A stretch of 51,170 bases of DNA from Actinomycetes bacterium (GTDB lineage: Bacteria; Actinomycetota; Actinomycetes; Actinomycetales; Demequinaceae), in assembly GCA_023411615.1 (NCBI GenBank), contig JAEYOR010000055.1, forward strand, positions 1 to 51,170. The letters run 5' to 3'. Under the pieces are notes generated by a model. It did no database searches. It was not told the origin of the DNA and worked only from the letters and a program-made list of their open reading frames with translations. Both the position numbers and the translations under genes were made by a program. Each line of letters starts with the position of its first letter. Positions within the stretch are counted from its first letter, which is position 1. This document shows, piece by piece, positions 24,015-32,087 of the stretch.

Positions 24015-25163
24015 ATGTTTCTCGCCCTCCGCACGCTCGTCTTCCAACGCGGCAAGCTCGCGCTGCTCGGCGTCGTCATCTTTCTCCTGAGCCTGCTGAC
24101 CGTCATGCTGTCCGGACTGTCGAGTGGTCTCGTCAATGACGGCGTCTCGGGTCTCAAACGCCTCCCCGTCACGGCCTTCGCGTTCTCTGAAGGCACCCAA
24201 CTCGACAGCGCCTTCACCCGCTCCGTAGTTGATGGCGACCAGCTCGAGGTGTGGCGCTCGGAGCCCGGTGTCGAGGACGCGACCCTCATGGGTCTGTCGA
24301 TCGTCAATACTCACAATCAAGACGGCCTCGCCGTTGACGTCACGCTCTTCGGTGTTGATCCCACCGGCTTCCTCGCTCCCAAGACGGGTGAAGGCGAGAG
24401 CCTGGGCGCGCTCGACGGCATGGTGCTCTCCGCAAGCGCACAAGATGACGGGGTCGCGGTGGGCGACGTGCTCACCATTGACCGAGTTGGCACCGAGCTT
24501 CGCGTCATCGGCTTCACGACGGGGCAGGACACCTTCGGCCACGTCAACGTGGGTTACGTGCCGCTGTCGACATGGCAGTTCCTGTCAATGGCGATGGACG
24601 CACCAGGACCGGTCACCGAGGCAGATGTCGCCACCGTGACGCACAACATCGCGAGCGCGATCGCGATCAAGGGACAGGGTGGCTCGCTGGCACAGGTAGA
24701 TGTGGCCGCGACCGACGCTGCGGCTGGGACGATCACGCGGGACCTCACCACGTCCTTTGGCGCCTCGCCCGGCTACACCGCGGAGACTACGACGATCGTC
24801 CTCATCCAGGTCTTCCTCTATGTCATCACGGCGCTTGTCATCGGCGCCTTCTTCACCGTGTGGACAGTGCAACGCCAACATGAGATCGCCGTGCTTCGTG
24901 CCGTTGGCGCCCCCACGGGATTCCTCCTTCGCGACGGCGTCATCCAAGCCGCCGTCCTCCTCGTCACCTTTGCCGGCGTCGGGCTCATCGCTGGCATGGG
25001 AATGGCCGCCGCGATGCCCGCTGCGGTGCCCTTTGCTCTGGAGATGGCACCGGTTCTCACTGCCCTCGCCGCGATGCTCGTCCTCGGACTTATCGGTGCA
25101 GCTGTCGCCGTTGGTCGAATCGTTCGAATCGATCCCCTTGCCGCGCTTGGAGGCCAGCGATGA
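24015..25163 (+). CDS. ABC transporter permease, FtsX/MacB type
   Basis: 382 residues. An N-terminal TM (LLGVVIFLLSLLTVMLSGLS) is followed by a ~210-residue extracytoplasmic domain and three C-terminal TMs (FLYVITALVIGAFFTVW; LLVTFAGVGLIAGMGMAA; LTALAAMLVLGLIGAAVAVG), the FtsX-like layout. HEIAVLRAVGAPTGFLLRDG is the usual coupling segment. Its ATG has GGTGGAG upstream, and it overlaps the ATPase gene (ATGA). It probably exports a lipid, peptide or drug, or moves lipoproteins mechanically; the substrate cannot be read from sequence. The TetR gene upstream suggests ligand-controlled expression. Confidence 0.88.
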   Translation: MFLALRTLVFQRGKLALLGVVIFLLSLLTVMLSGLSSGLVNDGVSGLKRLPVTAFAFSEGTQLDSAFTRSVVDGDQLEVWRSEPGVEDATLMGLSIVNTHNQDGLAVDVTLFGVDPTGFLAPKTGEGESLGALDGMVLSASAQDDGVAVGDVLTIDRVGTELRVIGFTTGQDTFGHVNVGYVPLSTWQFLSMAMDAPGPVTEADVATVTHNIASAIAIKGQGGSLAQVDVAATDAAAGTITRDLTTSFGASPGYTAETTTIVLIQVFLYVITALVIGAFFTVWTVQRQHEIAVLRAVGAPTGFLLRDGVIQAAVLLVTFAGVGLIAGMGMAAAMPAAVPFALEMAPVLTALAAMLVLGLIGAAVAVGRIVRIDPLAALGGQR

Positions 25164-25873
25164 CCACCCCCTCCCCCACACCGGCAACGGCTGCCGCGAG
25201 CATCGAGATGACCGATGTCACCCTTGAACTCGGTGACGGAGATCGCCTCGTGCGCGCACTCGACAAGGTGAGCCTCCGCGTCGACAGCGGTGAGCTTGTC
25301 GCCGTCGTTGGACCATCCGGATCGGGAAAGTCGAGCCTTCTCGCGGTGGCCGGTGCACTCACCTCGCCCACATCCGGAATCGTGCGCGTGCACGGGCAGG
25401 ACCTCGCTGAACTCTCGCGCGCTGGCGCCACGCGGTTCCGTCTCAAAGACATCGGCTTTGTGTTCCAAAGCGGCAATCTCGTCCCGGCGCTGACAGTGGG
25501 CGACCAACTGCGCCTCGTGTACCGGCTTTCAGGCCGCCGCGGCTTCGACCCGATGCCACTGCTCGAACAAGTGGGCATGGCGCACAAAGTGGACCGCCGC
25601 CCGCATGAACTGTCTGGCGGTGAGAAGCAGCGTGTTGGCATCGCGCGCGCCCTTGTCAACTCGCCTTCGCTTCTCTTGGTCGACGAACCCACCTCCGCAC
25701 TCGACCGTCAACGCAGCCAAGAGGTTGTCGAACTGCTCCGCAATGAGGCCGAGCACAACAACGTGGCGACGCTCATGGTCACGCACGATCACGATGTGCT
25801 CCACCACTGCCACCGCGTGCTCCGCATGGAGGATGGCCGCCTCGAACCGTTGACCGCAGCGTCAGCCGCGTAG
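25160..25873 (+). CDS. ABC transporter ATPase, LolD/MacB-like
   Basis: 237 residues. Walker A GPSGSGKSSLL (~50), Q-loop FVFQSGNLVPALTV, signature LSGGEKQRVGIARALVN, Walker B LLLVDEPTSALD and H-loop MVTHDHDV are all present, so it should be active. It pairs with the permease with which it overlaps by 4 bases. Its 3' end overlaps the convergent rluD-like gene by 12 bases, with no terminator between. Confidence 0.92.
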   Translation: MTTPSPTPATAAASIEMTDVTLELGDGDRLVRALDKVSLRVDSGELVAVVGPSGSGKSSLLAVAGALTSPTSGIVRVHGQDLAELSRAGATRFRLKDIGFVFQSGNLVPALTVGDQLRLVYRLSGRRGFDPMPLLEQVGMAHKVDRRPHELSGGEKQRVGIARALVNSPSLLLVDEPTSALDRQRSQEVVELLRNEAEHNNVATLMVTHDHDVLHHCHRVLRMEDGRLEPLTAASAA

Positions 25874-26779
25874 GGCGACGAGGGCGTCGGCCAAATCCTG
25901 CGGATAGTCCGACGCGAAACGCACCATCCCGCCCATTGTCGGGTGCTCAAAGGCCAGCTCATATGCGTGCAGCCATTGGCGGGTGAGGCAGAGCTTCTTC
26001 GCGAGCACCGGATCAGCGCCATAGGTGACGTCGCCGACGAGTGGGTGGCGGATCGCCTGCATGTGAACGCGAATCTGGTGGGTGCGGCCCGTCTCGAGGT
26101 GAACTTCGACGAGGGACGCGCCTGGCATCATCTCGAGCACTGCGTAATGGGTGATCGATGGCCGCCCGCCCTCGACCACCGCGAACTTATAGTCAGCGGT
26201 CGGGTGACGGCCGATGGGAGCATCGATCGTCCCTTCCGACGGCTCGATGTGACCCTGGGCGATTGCGTGGTAGACCTTCTCGACGGCGCGCTCCTTGAAG
26301 GCGCGCTTCAAGGCCGAATACGCCGGAGTGGTCTTGGCCACCACCATGAGCCCGGAGGTGCCGACGTCGAGCCGATGGACGATCCCCTGGCGCTCGGCGA
26401 CTCCCACCGGTGCGACGGTGATGCCAGCGGCGGCGAGGCCGCCCGTCACCGTGGGCCCAGCCCACCCGACCGAGGCATGTGCGGCAACGCCCACCGGTTT
26501 GTCGATGACGACGATGTCGGTGTCTTCGTAGACGAGGCGCAAACCACCCGGAATGGGCGGCTCGGGGGCTGCGCCACGCTCATCGGGCAAATCAATGATG
26601 AGGATGCCGTCGTGGAGGAGATCCGACTTGCCGAGCACAACGCCGTCCAGTATGACACCGCCATTGGACACCACGTCGGCGGCTTTCGAACGGCTCAGTC
26701 CCAGCATCCTCGCCAAGGCAACGTCAGCGCGCTGCCCCACCAGTGCGTCGGGCACGGGCAGGTAGCGCGTCTCACTCAC
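25862..26779 (-). CDS. RluA/RluD-family pseudouridine synthase
   Basis: 305 residues. An N-terminal S4 RNA-binding domain (RADVALARMLGLSRSKAADV) is followed by the synthase domain with the catalytic aspartate in GIVHRLDVGTSGLMVVAKTT (~140) and the C-terminal HLETGRTHQIRVHM. It converts uridine to pseudouridine, most likely in 23S rRNA as RluD does; the exact target is inferred. It overlaps lspA by 4 bases, the usual actinobacterial lspA-rluD arrangement. Confidence 0.92.
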   Translation of the reverse strand: MSETRYLPVPDALVGQRADVALARMLGLSRSKAADVVSNGGVILDGVVLGKSDLLHDGILIIDLPDERGAAPEPPIPGGLRLVYEDTDIVVIDKPVGVAAHASVGWAGPTVTGGLAAAGITVAPVGVAERQGIVHRLDVGTSGLMVVAKTTPAYSALKRAFKERAVEKVYHAIAQGHIEPSEGTIDAPIGRHPTADYKFAVVEGGRPSITHYAVLEMMPGASLVEVHLETGRTHQIRVHMQAIRHPLVGDVTYGADPVLAKKLCLTRQWLHAYELAFEHPTMGGMVRFASDYPQDLADALVALRG

Positions 26780-27258
26780 TTGTCATTCGTTCCCGTGAGG
26801 AGGTGCCGATTCGTCACGCTGAGGATCATGAAGATGACAGCCGCACCGACGATCGCGATATCCGCGACATTGCCCACGAAGTAGTCGCCGTAGTTGATGA
26901 AGTCAACCACGTGCCCCTCGGCAAAACCGGGCTCACGGAACAAGCGGTCGATGAGATTTCCCACTGCGCCGCCTAAGGCAACGCCAGCAAGGAGCACGGC
27001 CCAGCGCGTGCGTGCCTGGCGCGCGATCCACACGATGCCCACCGTGACGACGACCGCCACGACAGTGAGCAACCACGTGTGATTGCCGCCCAACGAGAAT
27101 GCGGCGCCCGAGTTGAAGACAAGCTGGATTGAGATGAGGTCACCAATAAGGGGGTGCTTCTCGCCCTCGACGAGCGCATCAAGCGCCCACTGCTTGGTGA
27201 ACAGGTCAACTGCGATGACGAGAACTGCGGCCAGCCAGATGGCCGGCCGCACGGTCAA
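26776..27258 (-). CDS. lspA: Lipoprotein signal peptidase (signal peptidase II)
   Basis: 160 residues with four TM segments. The catalytic aspartates are in GNLIDRLF and in VGNVADIAI. It cleaves the signal peptides of lipoproteins after lipid attachment; the two protease lipoproteins in this window would be substrates. The start is TTG 27258: AGGAG lies 5 bases upstream, the TTG overlaps the stop of the zinc-finger gene (TTGA), and the protein then begins TVRPAIWLAAVLVI as in homologs. A frame beginning at 27345 has no such support. Confidence 0.93.
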   Translation of the reverse strand: MTVRPAIWLAAVLVIAVDLFTKQWALDALVEGEKHPLIGDLISIQLVFNSGAAFSLGGNHTWLLTVVAVVVTVGIVWIARQARTRWAVLLAGVALGGAVGNLIDRLFREPGFAEGHVVDFINYGDYFVGNVADIAIVGAAVIFMILSVTNRHLLTGTNDK

Positions 27259-27707
27259 CGACGCTCCTCGCGCTGCTTGCACGTGACGCAGTGTGTGGCG
27301 CGCGGAAACGCCTGGAGGCGGGCCTTCGCAATCCCCTCGTTGCATGACATGCAGAACCCGTATGTGTGGTTCTGGATACGGCGCAGAGCGTCGACCGACT
27401 CCTGCAGCATTTCGCGTGTGTTGTTGACGATAGACATCTCTTGCTCGCGCTCGAGCGCCGTGGAACCCGCATCGGCCTGATCGTCGCCGGAGCCATCCGA
27501 GGTGTTGAGGAGGTCCTCGAGGTCCGTCTCATTTGCCCGATACTCCTCGACGAGGCGCTCGACGTCCTCGTTGAGCGCCTTGACGACGTCGCGTAGCTCG
27601 GCAAGGGTCCAGGCACTCTCGCCGTCACGAACGGCAACAGCCTTCGCATCAGCGGCCTTGAGGCTCGCTGCATCCACCTTGACGATGGGAACTTCAGTGC
27701 TCGTCAT
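27255..27707 (-). CDS. TraR/DksA-type zinc-finger protein
   Basis: 150 residues. A helical coiled-coil region (~35-110) with many acidic residues precedes a C4 zinc finger (CMSC, then CVTC 18 residues later). DksA-type proteins bind RNA polymerase through the secondary channel; whether this one does so is unknown. An actinobacterial member often lies between wag31 and lspA. It has its own promoter candidate (27735-27763) beyond the wag31 terminator, GTGAGGACC before the ATG, and is coupled to lspA. Confidence 0.88.
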   Translation of the reverse strand: MTSTEVPIVKVDAASLKAADAKAVAVRDGESAWTLAELRDVVKALNEDVERLVEEYRANETDLEDLLNTSDGSGDDQADAGSTALEREQEMSIVNNTREMLQESVDALRRIQNHTYGFCMSCNEGIAKARLQAFPRATHCVTCKQREERR

Positions 27708-27731
27708 CTGGTCCTCACTCGGGGTATCGGA

Positions 27732-27747
27732 AGGAGATTAGTCTCCT
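27732..27747. repeat. Perfect 6-bp palindrome over a -10 box
   Basis: AGGAGA-TTAG-TCTCCT. It covers the -10 of the proposed promoter for the zinc-finger gene. It could be an operator or the first hairpin of the mRNA. Confidence 0.4.
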
Positions 27748-27763
27748 GTGCGAAGCAAAGCAA
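27735..27763 (-). promoter_or_regulatory. Candidate promoter for the zinc-finger/lspA/rluD operon
   Basis: On the minus strand TTGCTT (27758-27763) and TAATCT (27735-27740) are separated by exactly 17 bases. The -35 lies in the T-rich tail of the wag31 terminator. The start of transcription would be about 20 bases before the ATG. Confidence 0.45.
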
Positions 27764-27800
27764 AGCGCCGCGCCAGGAGCCGTACTCCCAACGCGGCGCT
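27764..27800 (-). terminator. Terminator after wag31
   Basis: A perfect 9-bp stem (AGCGCCGCG / CGCGGCGCT) with further GGAG/CTCC pairing inside, followed on the minus strand by TTGCTTTGCTT. It begins 14 bases after the wag31 stop codon. Confidence 0.65.
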
Positions 27801-27814
27801 CGTGCGCAGAATTC

Positions 27815-28966
27815 CTAGAAGTTCCAGCGGGGCATCTCGTCGGCCTCGCCTTCTTGCGGCGCCTCAGCCGGTGGCTGCGCGATTGCGCCGCTGCCGTCCG
27901 TCGCGGGCTGAACGGGTTGACCGTAGGCATTCGCGTCGGTGACGGGCGCGAAGCTCTGCACCGGCTCCGGGAACGCCGGCTGAGCAGGCGCGACTGGTGC
28001 ACTCGGTGCCAGGCCCGAGAACTCGTCGAATGCCTGAGTATCGCCTCCGCCTTGGACAGGTTCGGGGAAGGCCGCAGGAGCGGCTGCCTGAGGGAACGGA
28101 GCGAAGGAACCGGATCGATATGTCGCCTGCTGGGGCTCAGCTGCCGCTTCGGGATCCGACGCAGGCTGCGCGGAAGCAGCGAACGGTGCCTCCTCCGCTA
28201 CCGGCGTCGCCCCTGAGGCGGGGAACGTCTCCACGGACGGGCTCACTGCCGTGGGGTACGCGTCGCTCACCGGTGCAGCGTCGGCAATCGGTGCAGTGTC
28301 GGCAATCGGGTGGGCGTCGGCAGCCGGAGCAGCGTCGGCAATCGGGTGGGCGTCGCTCACCGGGGCAGGCTCGGCGACCTGCGCCGCGCCAAATGATGCC
28401 GACGCCTGGGTCACCGGCGCTGCCGCACCCTTCGAGGCGCTGTGTTCAAGATCGCCCAACAGATTCTCAAGGTAATTACGCAAGTGGCCGCGGTAGTCAC
28501 GCTCAAATCGACGCAAATCATCGATCGATCGTTCGAGCTCGGCCCGTTCCGCTTCGAGTGATCCGAGGCGTTCCTGTGCGTCCTTTTCGGCCTGACGCAC
28601 GATGTCCTCGGCCTTGGCCCGGGCGTCGTCCATGATCTTTTCGCGCTCCGCCTCTCCGGCCTGCACGTAGTCGTCATGCAGTTTTTGCGCCATCGCGAGC
28701 ATCGTCGTGGCCGACGGCGGGTTGGGATCGGTCGCTGCTGCAATGAGCGAGCCGGACGGAACAGCTTGCGGCGTGGCGCCGGTGACGGGTGCTCCGCCTC
28801 CGGCTGCGAGCCGTCGCTGCAATTCGTCACGTTCTGCCGTCAGGGCAGCAATCGTGTCCGCGACCTCGTCGAGGAACTCATCGACCTCGTCTTGGTCGAA
28901 TCCTTCCCGGTAGCGGGTTTTCTGGAACGCCTTATTGAGAACGTCCTCAGCGGTGAGCAATGCCAT
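27815..28966 (-). CDS. wag31: DivIVA/Wag31 polar growth protein
   Basis: 383 residues. The N-terminal DivIVA lipid-binding domain is MALLTAEDVLNKAFQKTRYR with EGFDQDEVDEFLDEV. A Pro/Ala linker and a long coiled coil (~95-180, EREKIMDDARAKAEDIVRQA) follow, then a ~200-residue Ala/Pro/Glu-rich disordered tail with 12-residue repeats, ending in DEMPRWNF. It marks cell poles and organises wall growth in actinobacteria. SD AGGAGGGATG precedes the ATG. It stands upstream of the zinc-finger/lspA genes and downstream of yggT-sepF in the standard order. Confidence 0.95.
   Translation of the reverse strand: MALLTAEDVLNKAFQKTRYREGFDQDEVDEFLDEVADTIAALTAERDELQRRLAAGGGAPVTGATPQAVPSGSLIAAATDPNPPSATTMLAMAQKLHDDYVQAGEAEREKIMDDARAKAEDIVRQAEKDAQERLGSLEAERAELERSIDDLRRFERDYRGHLRNYLENLLGDLEHSASKGAAAPVTQASASFGAAQVAEPAPVSDAHPIADAAPAADAHPIADTAPIADAAPVSDAYPTAVSPSVETFPASGATPVAEEAPFAASAQPASDPEAAAEPQQATYRSGSFAPFPQAAAPAAFPEPVQGGGDTQAFDEFSGLAPSAPVAPAQPAFPEPVQSFAPVTDANAYGQPVQPATDGSGAIAQPPAEAPQEGEADEMPRWNF
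28259..28370 (-). repeat. 36-bp repeats in the wag31 tail
   Basis: Near-identical units (TCGGCAATCGGGTGGGCGTC on the plus strand) begin at 28299 and 28335, exactly 36 bases apart, with partial copies on both sides. They encode the degenerate 12-residue unit DAHPIADAAP-x-x in the disordered tail. They stay in frame. Confidence 0.75.
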
Positions 28967-29039
28967 GCGTCATCCCTCCTCGCAGTCGGGGCGGCGCGTG
29001 GCGCTCGCCGTGGTCTGGTTGATGGTCACCTATTCCCCC

Positions 29040-29065
29040 TACGTATCGGCGGGGACTTGAGTTCC
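29040..29065 (-). promoter_or_regulatory. Possible ECF-sigma-type promoter before wag31
   Basis: On the minus strand GGAAC and CGTA are separated by 17 bases, close to the GGAAC-N17-CGTT pattern of extracytoplasmic-function sigma factors. It lies 74 bases before the wag31 start. The match is short and could be chance. Confidence 0.22.
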
Positions 29066-29084
29066 TGTTCTTCACCGCTCCTCA

Positions 29085-29381
29085 TCAGAGCGACGCCCTC
29101 AACACAGCCAGGAAGAACCGCAGCGCGATGACTGCGAAAAACACAATCATGAACGCTACATCGAAACGGAATGAACCCAGTTGCACGGGAGGAAATACCC
29201 GGCGAATGGGCTTAATGAGTGGATCAGTCACCACGTACATCGACTCGATCGCCACAGCGGCAAGTCCGTGCGGGCGCCAGTCCCGTGCATAAACGAATAC
29301 CCATGACATCACTACGCGCCCAATCAGCACAAGCGTGAGCATGAGCAACGCGAAATCGGCGAGGTCGAGGGCGAAAGTCAC
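29085..29381 (-). CDS. YggT-family membrane protein
   Basis: 98 residues, two TM segments (LADFALLMLTLVLIGRVVMS and FDVAFMIVFFAVIALRFFLA) around the conserved DPLIKPIRRVFPP. This is the YlmG/YggT family, associated with cell division genes; its precise role is unclear. The start GTG 29381 lacks a Shine-Dalgarno, and TACGCT lies exactly 6 bases upstream, so it is probably leaderless. It sits between sepF and wag31 as usual. Confidence 0.92.
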   Translation of the reverse strand: MTFALDLADFALLMLTLVLIGRVVMSWVFVYARDWRPHGLAAVAIESMYVVTDPLIKPIRRVFPPVQLGSFRFDVAFMIVFFAVIALRFFLAVLRASL

Positions 29382-29387
29382 AAGTAC

Positions 29388-29393
29388 AGCGTA
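29388..29393 (-). promoter_or_regulatory. -10 box of leaderless yggT promoter
   Basis: TACGCT on the minus strand, 6 bases before the GTG at 29381; no ribosome binding site. Confidence 0.4.
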
Positions 29394-29426
29394 ATCGAGG
29401 CTTGCGTGCGGCCTGTCGCCGCGAGA

Positions 29427-29906
29427 TTAAGCAGTGAAGAAGGAATCGCGAGCAGGCGGCTGCTCGGTGTCAACCGCGATCTCGACGTGCGAGGGCGACA
29501 ACAAGAACACTGCCGGGGTGACACGCTCAATCGAGCCCGCGAGACCAAAAGTGAGACCGGCAGAGAAGTCGACGAGACGCTTCGCGTCAGCGTCCGACAT
29601 CTCGGTGAGGTTCATGATGACGGGCACGCCCTGGCGGAACGCCTCGCCGATGGTGCGGGCATCCGAATACGTGCGGGGTTTGATCGTTTGGATCCGGCGC
29701 AGGTCCTGACGCTCTGATGGCCTGCCTGAGCGCGGCTGGCGCACGGCTTCCGTGTGCGGGCGCGATTCGCGCTGCTCACGGACGTGCGAGACATCGTGGA
29801 GGTTAGTCACAGGCGCCAACTCTTCGTCGGCGTAGTCATAGTCGTAGTCATCCCGATCAGCGACCTCGAACCCGAAATACTGCATCGCCTTGCGCATCGC
29901 GCTCAT
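29427..29906 (-). CDS. sepF: Cell division protein SepF
   Basis: 159 residues. The N-terminal membrane-binding helix is MSAMRKAMQYFGF; an acidic DYDYDYADEE segment and a disordered linker follow; the C-terminal SepF domain contains IKPRTYSDARTIGEAFRQGV and PVIMNLTEMSDADAKRLVDF, then SAGLTFGL. It anchors FtsZ to the membrane and replaces FtsA, which is absent here. ATG 29906 is chosen with GTGGAG upstream; a GTG four codons earlier is the alternative. It follows pgeF with ~90 bases between and no yggS gene. Confidence 0.95.
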   Translation of the reverse strand: MSAMRKAMQYFGFEVADRDDYDYDYADEELAPVTNLHDVSHVREQRESRPHTEAVRQPRSGRPSERQDLRRIQTIKPRTYSDARTIGEAFRQGVPVIMNLTEMSDADAKRLVDFSAGLTFGLAGSIERVTPAVFLLSPSHVEIAVDTEQPPARDSFFTA

Positions 29907-29999
29907 GATGGTCTCCACTCTCCCCTTGGGATTACTGCTGAATTCAACGGTATGCGCGTGTAGACGGCGCTTCCGGTACCGACACGCCGCACCGCCTGC

Positions 30000-30734
30000 T
30001 CATGACGACGATGGGGCACAGCGGATGACGCCACCGTGCCGGCCCGTCGTACCGTCGCGTCGGAACGAAAACAGGTGTGGATCCTCGTAGGTGCACCGCT
30101 CATCGCGGTGCACGCGCGTGACCCCAAGCGAGGCGAGCCGGGTTGACACGGCGTTGGCGACATCGAGGCCCGGTGTCCCCCACTGTGTCACCGCGCGCGC
30201 CGCCGGATGCACAGCCACCACCTCGGCAGCCATGTCGGGGGGGACCTCGTAACAGCGACCACAGATGGCTGGCCCGATGGCGGCCGTCACCCCGGTGTGG
30301 TCCGTCGGGTCTGCTCGCACAGCGTCGAGCGCGCTCATGGCGGCATCAACCGCTCCGGCGACAAGGCCCTTGCGCCCCACGTGGGCCGCCACGACGGCGC
30401 CGCTCGCCGCATCGTGCAAGAGCAACGGCACACAGTCACCCGCTAGGGCGGCAAGAGACACTCCAGGCGTCGTCGTGATGAGGACATCGCCCGGTGGGAT
30501 GTCAGCGCCACTCGTCATCGCGTCATCCACCGTCACCACGGTCGCACCGTGCTCGGGGCGCATGAAGACCACTGGGCCGCCCATGCGGAGGGAGAGGGCC
30601 TCCCGGTTCGCCTCAACCGCATGAGGCTCGTCCCCCACAGCCGTTGACAGATTGAAAGTGTCGAATGGTGCGGTGCTCACGCCGCCAACGCGATCAGTGA
30701 AGATCGCCGTCACGGGCAGTTGAGCATCATGCAT
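30000..30734 (-). CDS. pgeF: Peptidoglycan editing factor PgeF (YfiH/laccase domain)
   Basis: 244 residues. The family pattern is clear: TDRVGGVSTAPFDTFNLS, PEHGATVVTVDD, GDCVPLLLHD (metal Cys), VVAAHVGRKGLVAGAVDAAM (His) and AIGPAICGRCYEVPPD. Work on E. coli YfiH showed that it removes wrongly incorporated L-Ser from wall precursors. It begins 4 bases after the ftsZ stop, at ATG 30734; an upstream frame into ftsZ is not used. Cotranscription with ftsZ is likely. Confidence 0.9.
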   Translation of the reverse strand: MHDAQLPVTAIFTDRVGGVSTAPFDTFNLSTAVGDEPHAVEANREALSLRMGGPVVFMRPEHGATVVTVDDAMTSGADIPPGDVLITTTPGVSLAALAGDCVPLLLHDAASGAVVAAHVGRKGLVAGAVDAAMSALDAVRADPTDHTGVTAAIGPAICGRCYEVPPDMAAEVVAVHPAARAVTQWGTPGLDVANAVSTRLASLGVTRVHRDERCTYEDPHLFSFRRDGTTGRHGGVIRCAPSSS

Positions 30735-30738
30735 GCGT

Positions 30739-31956
30739 CTACTTGAGGAAGTCCGGGACGTCCAGGCCGTCATCGTCGCCCCACGACGGGCTCACCTGGA
30801 TCGCGTCGGTCGCGGGCTCGCTCTCGCGCCAACGGTCGCGGCGCACCTCGCTCGGCTGTTCCACAAGGGAGTCACGAGCCGAAGCGCTAAAGGAGGGCAC
30901 AGCATCGACCTCGACGGGTGCATCGACTGGCTCGAGAGCGGGGCTCGCGGGAGTCGGCTGAGCACCGTCCACAGTGCCAAGCGCACCGGCGTTCTTGCGA
31001 ACGGGCGGATGTCCACCGTCGAATCCTGCGGCGATCACGGTGATGCGGAGCTCGTCGCCCAATGCGTCGTCGATGACGGTGCCAAAGATGATGTTGGCCT
31101 CGGGGTGAGCCGCCTCGCGAACGAGCCGCGCCGCGCTCTCCACTTCCTTGATGCCCAAGTTGGAGCCACCGGCAATGCTCAGCAGAACACCGTGTGCACC
31201 CTCGATCGAGGCTTCAAGCAATGGCGAGGCAATCGCGCCTTCCGCCGCATCGAGAGCGCGGTTGTCGCCGCGTGCGGAACTGACACCCATGAGGGCCGTG
31301 CCTGCGCCCTTCATCACCGACTTCACGTCATTGAAGTCAACGTTGATGAGGCCGGGGGTGGTGATGAGGTCGGTAATACCCTGCACACCTCCCTGGAGGA
31401 CCTGGTCTGCCGCCGCGAAGGCGCCAAGGACGCTCAGGTTCGCGTCGTCGATATCGAGCAGGCGGTCGTTAGGAATGACGATGAGGGTGTCAACCTCTTC
31501 GCGGAGGCGGTCGATCCCCGAGTCGGCCTGCTCGGAGCGGCGACGGCCCTCAAAAGAGAACGGCCTTGTCACGACACCTACGGTCAACGCCCCCTGAGAA
31601 CGCGCGATTCGCGCAACGACGGGAGCGCCACCGGTGCCGGTGCCGCCACCTTCGCCAGCCGTGACAAACACCATGTCCGCGCCGCGGAGCGCCTCTGCAA
31701 TCTCGTCTTCATGGTCCTCGGCGGCCTTGCGCCCCACTTCAGGATCAGCTCCCGCGCCGAGACCCCGCGTCAACTCTCGTCCGATGTCGAGCTTGACGTC
31801 CGCGTCGGACATCAAAAGCGCTTGGGCATCCGTGTTGATGGCGATGAACTCGGCGCCTTTGAGGCCCACCTCGATCATCCGATTGACGGCGTTGACTCCA
31901 CCGCCGCCGACGCCGACGACCTTGATCGCCGTGATGTAGTTCTGCGGTGACGCCAT
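30739..31956 (-). CDS. ftsZ: Cell division GTPase FtsZ
   Basis: 405 residues. The GTP-binding tubulin signature GEGGGTGTGGAPVVA (~105), the T7 loop NVDFNDVKSVM and the core (~10-315) are intact. A ~75-residue linker ends in the conserved C-terminal peptide DGLDVPDFLK, which binds SepF and other partners. It forms the division ring. ATG 31956 has GAAGGGATC upstream; TTG 31971 is less likely. A TTGACA-bearing region lies in the 131-base gap after ftsQ. Confidence 0.98.
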   Translation of the reverse strand: MASPQNYITAIKVVGVGGGGVNAVNRMIEVGLKGAEFIAINTDAQALLMSDADVKLDIGRELTRGLGAGADPEVGRKAAEDHEDEIAEALRGADMVFVTAGEGGGTGTGGAPVVARIARSQGALTVGVVTRPFSFEGRRRSEQADSGIDRLREEVDTLIVIPNDRLLDIDDANLSVLGAFAAADQVLQGGVQGITDLITTPGLINVDFNDVKSVMKGAGTALMGVSSARGDNRALDAAEGAIASPLLEASIEGAHGVLLSIAGGSNLGIKEVESAARLVREAAHPEANIIFGTVIDDALGDELRITVIAAGFDGGHPPVRKNAGALGTVDGAQPTPASPALEPVDAPVEVDAVPSFSASARDSLVEQPSEVRRDRWRESEPATDAIQVSPSWGDDDGLDVPDFLK

Positions 31957-32001
31957 GGGAGATCCCTTCAACCTTAACGTTCAACTTGAGGGTTAGAGTT
32001 A

Positions 32002-32007
32002 TGTCAA
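32002..32007 (-). promoter_or_regulatory. -35 (TTGACA) of likely ftsZ promoter
   Basis: A perfect TTGACA on the minus strand, 45 bases before the ftsZ start. It is followed by the A/T-richer TAACTCTAACCCTCAAGTTG stretch. The -10 is not clear: TTGAAC at 17 bases is the best. Actinobacterial ftsZ usually has its own promoters at this place. Confidence 0.5.
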
Positions 32008-32087
32008 GCTGACCTGCATTGACGGTACGGTCCCGGGGTCCCGCATCGACGCAACGGCGCGCGTGTCGCCGTGATTTCGACCTCTCG

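Noticed and set aside
28259..28370. CRISPR-like repeats
   Set aside because: In-frame coding repeats within the disordered tail of wag31.
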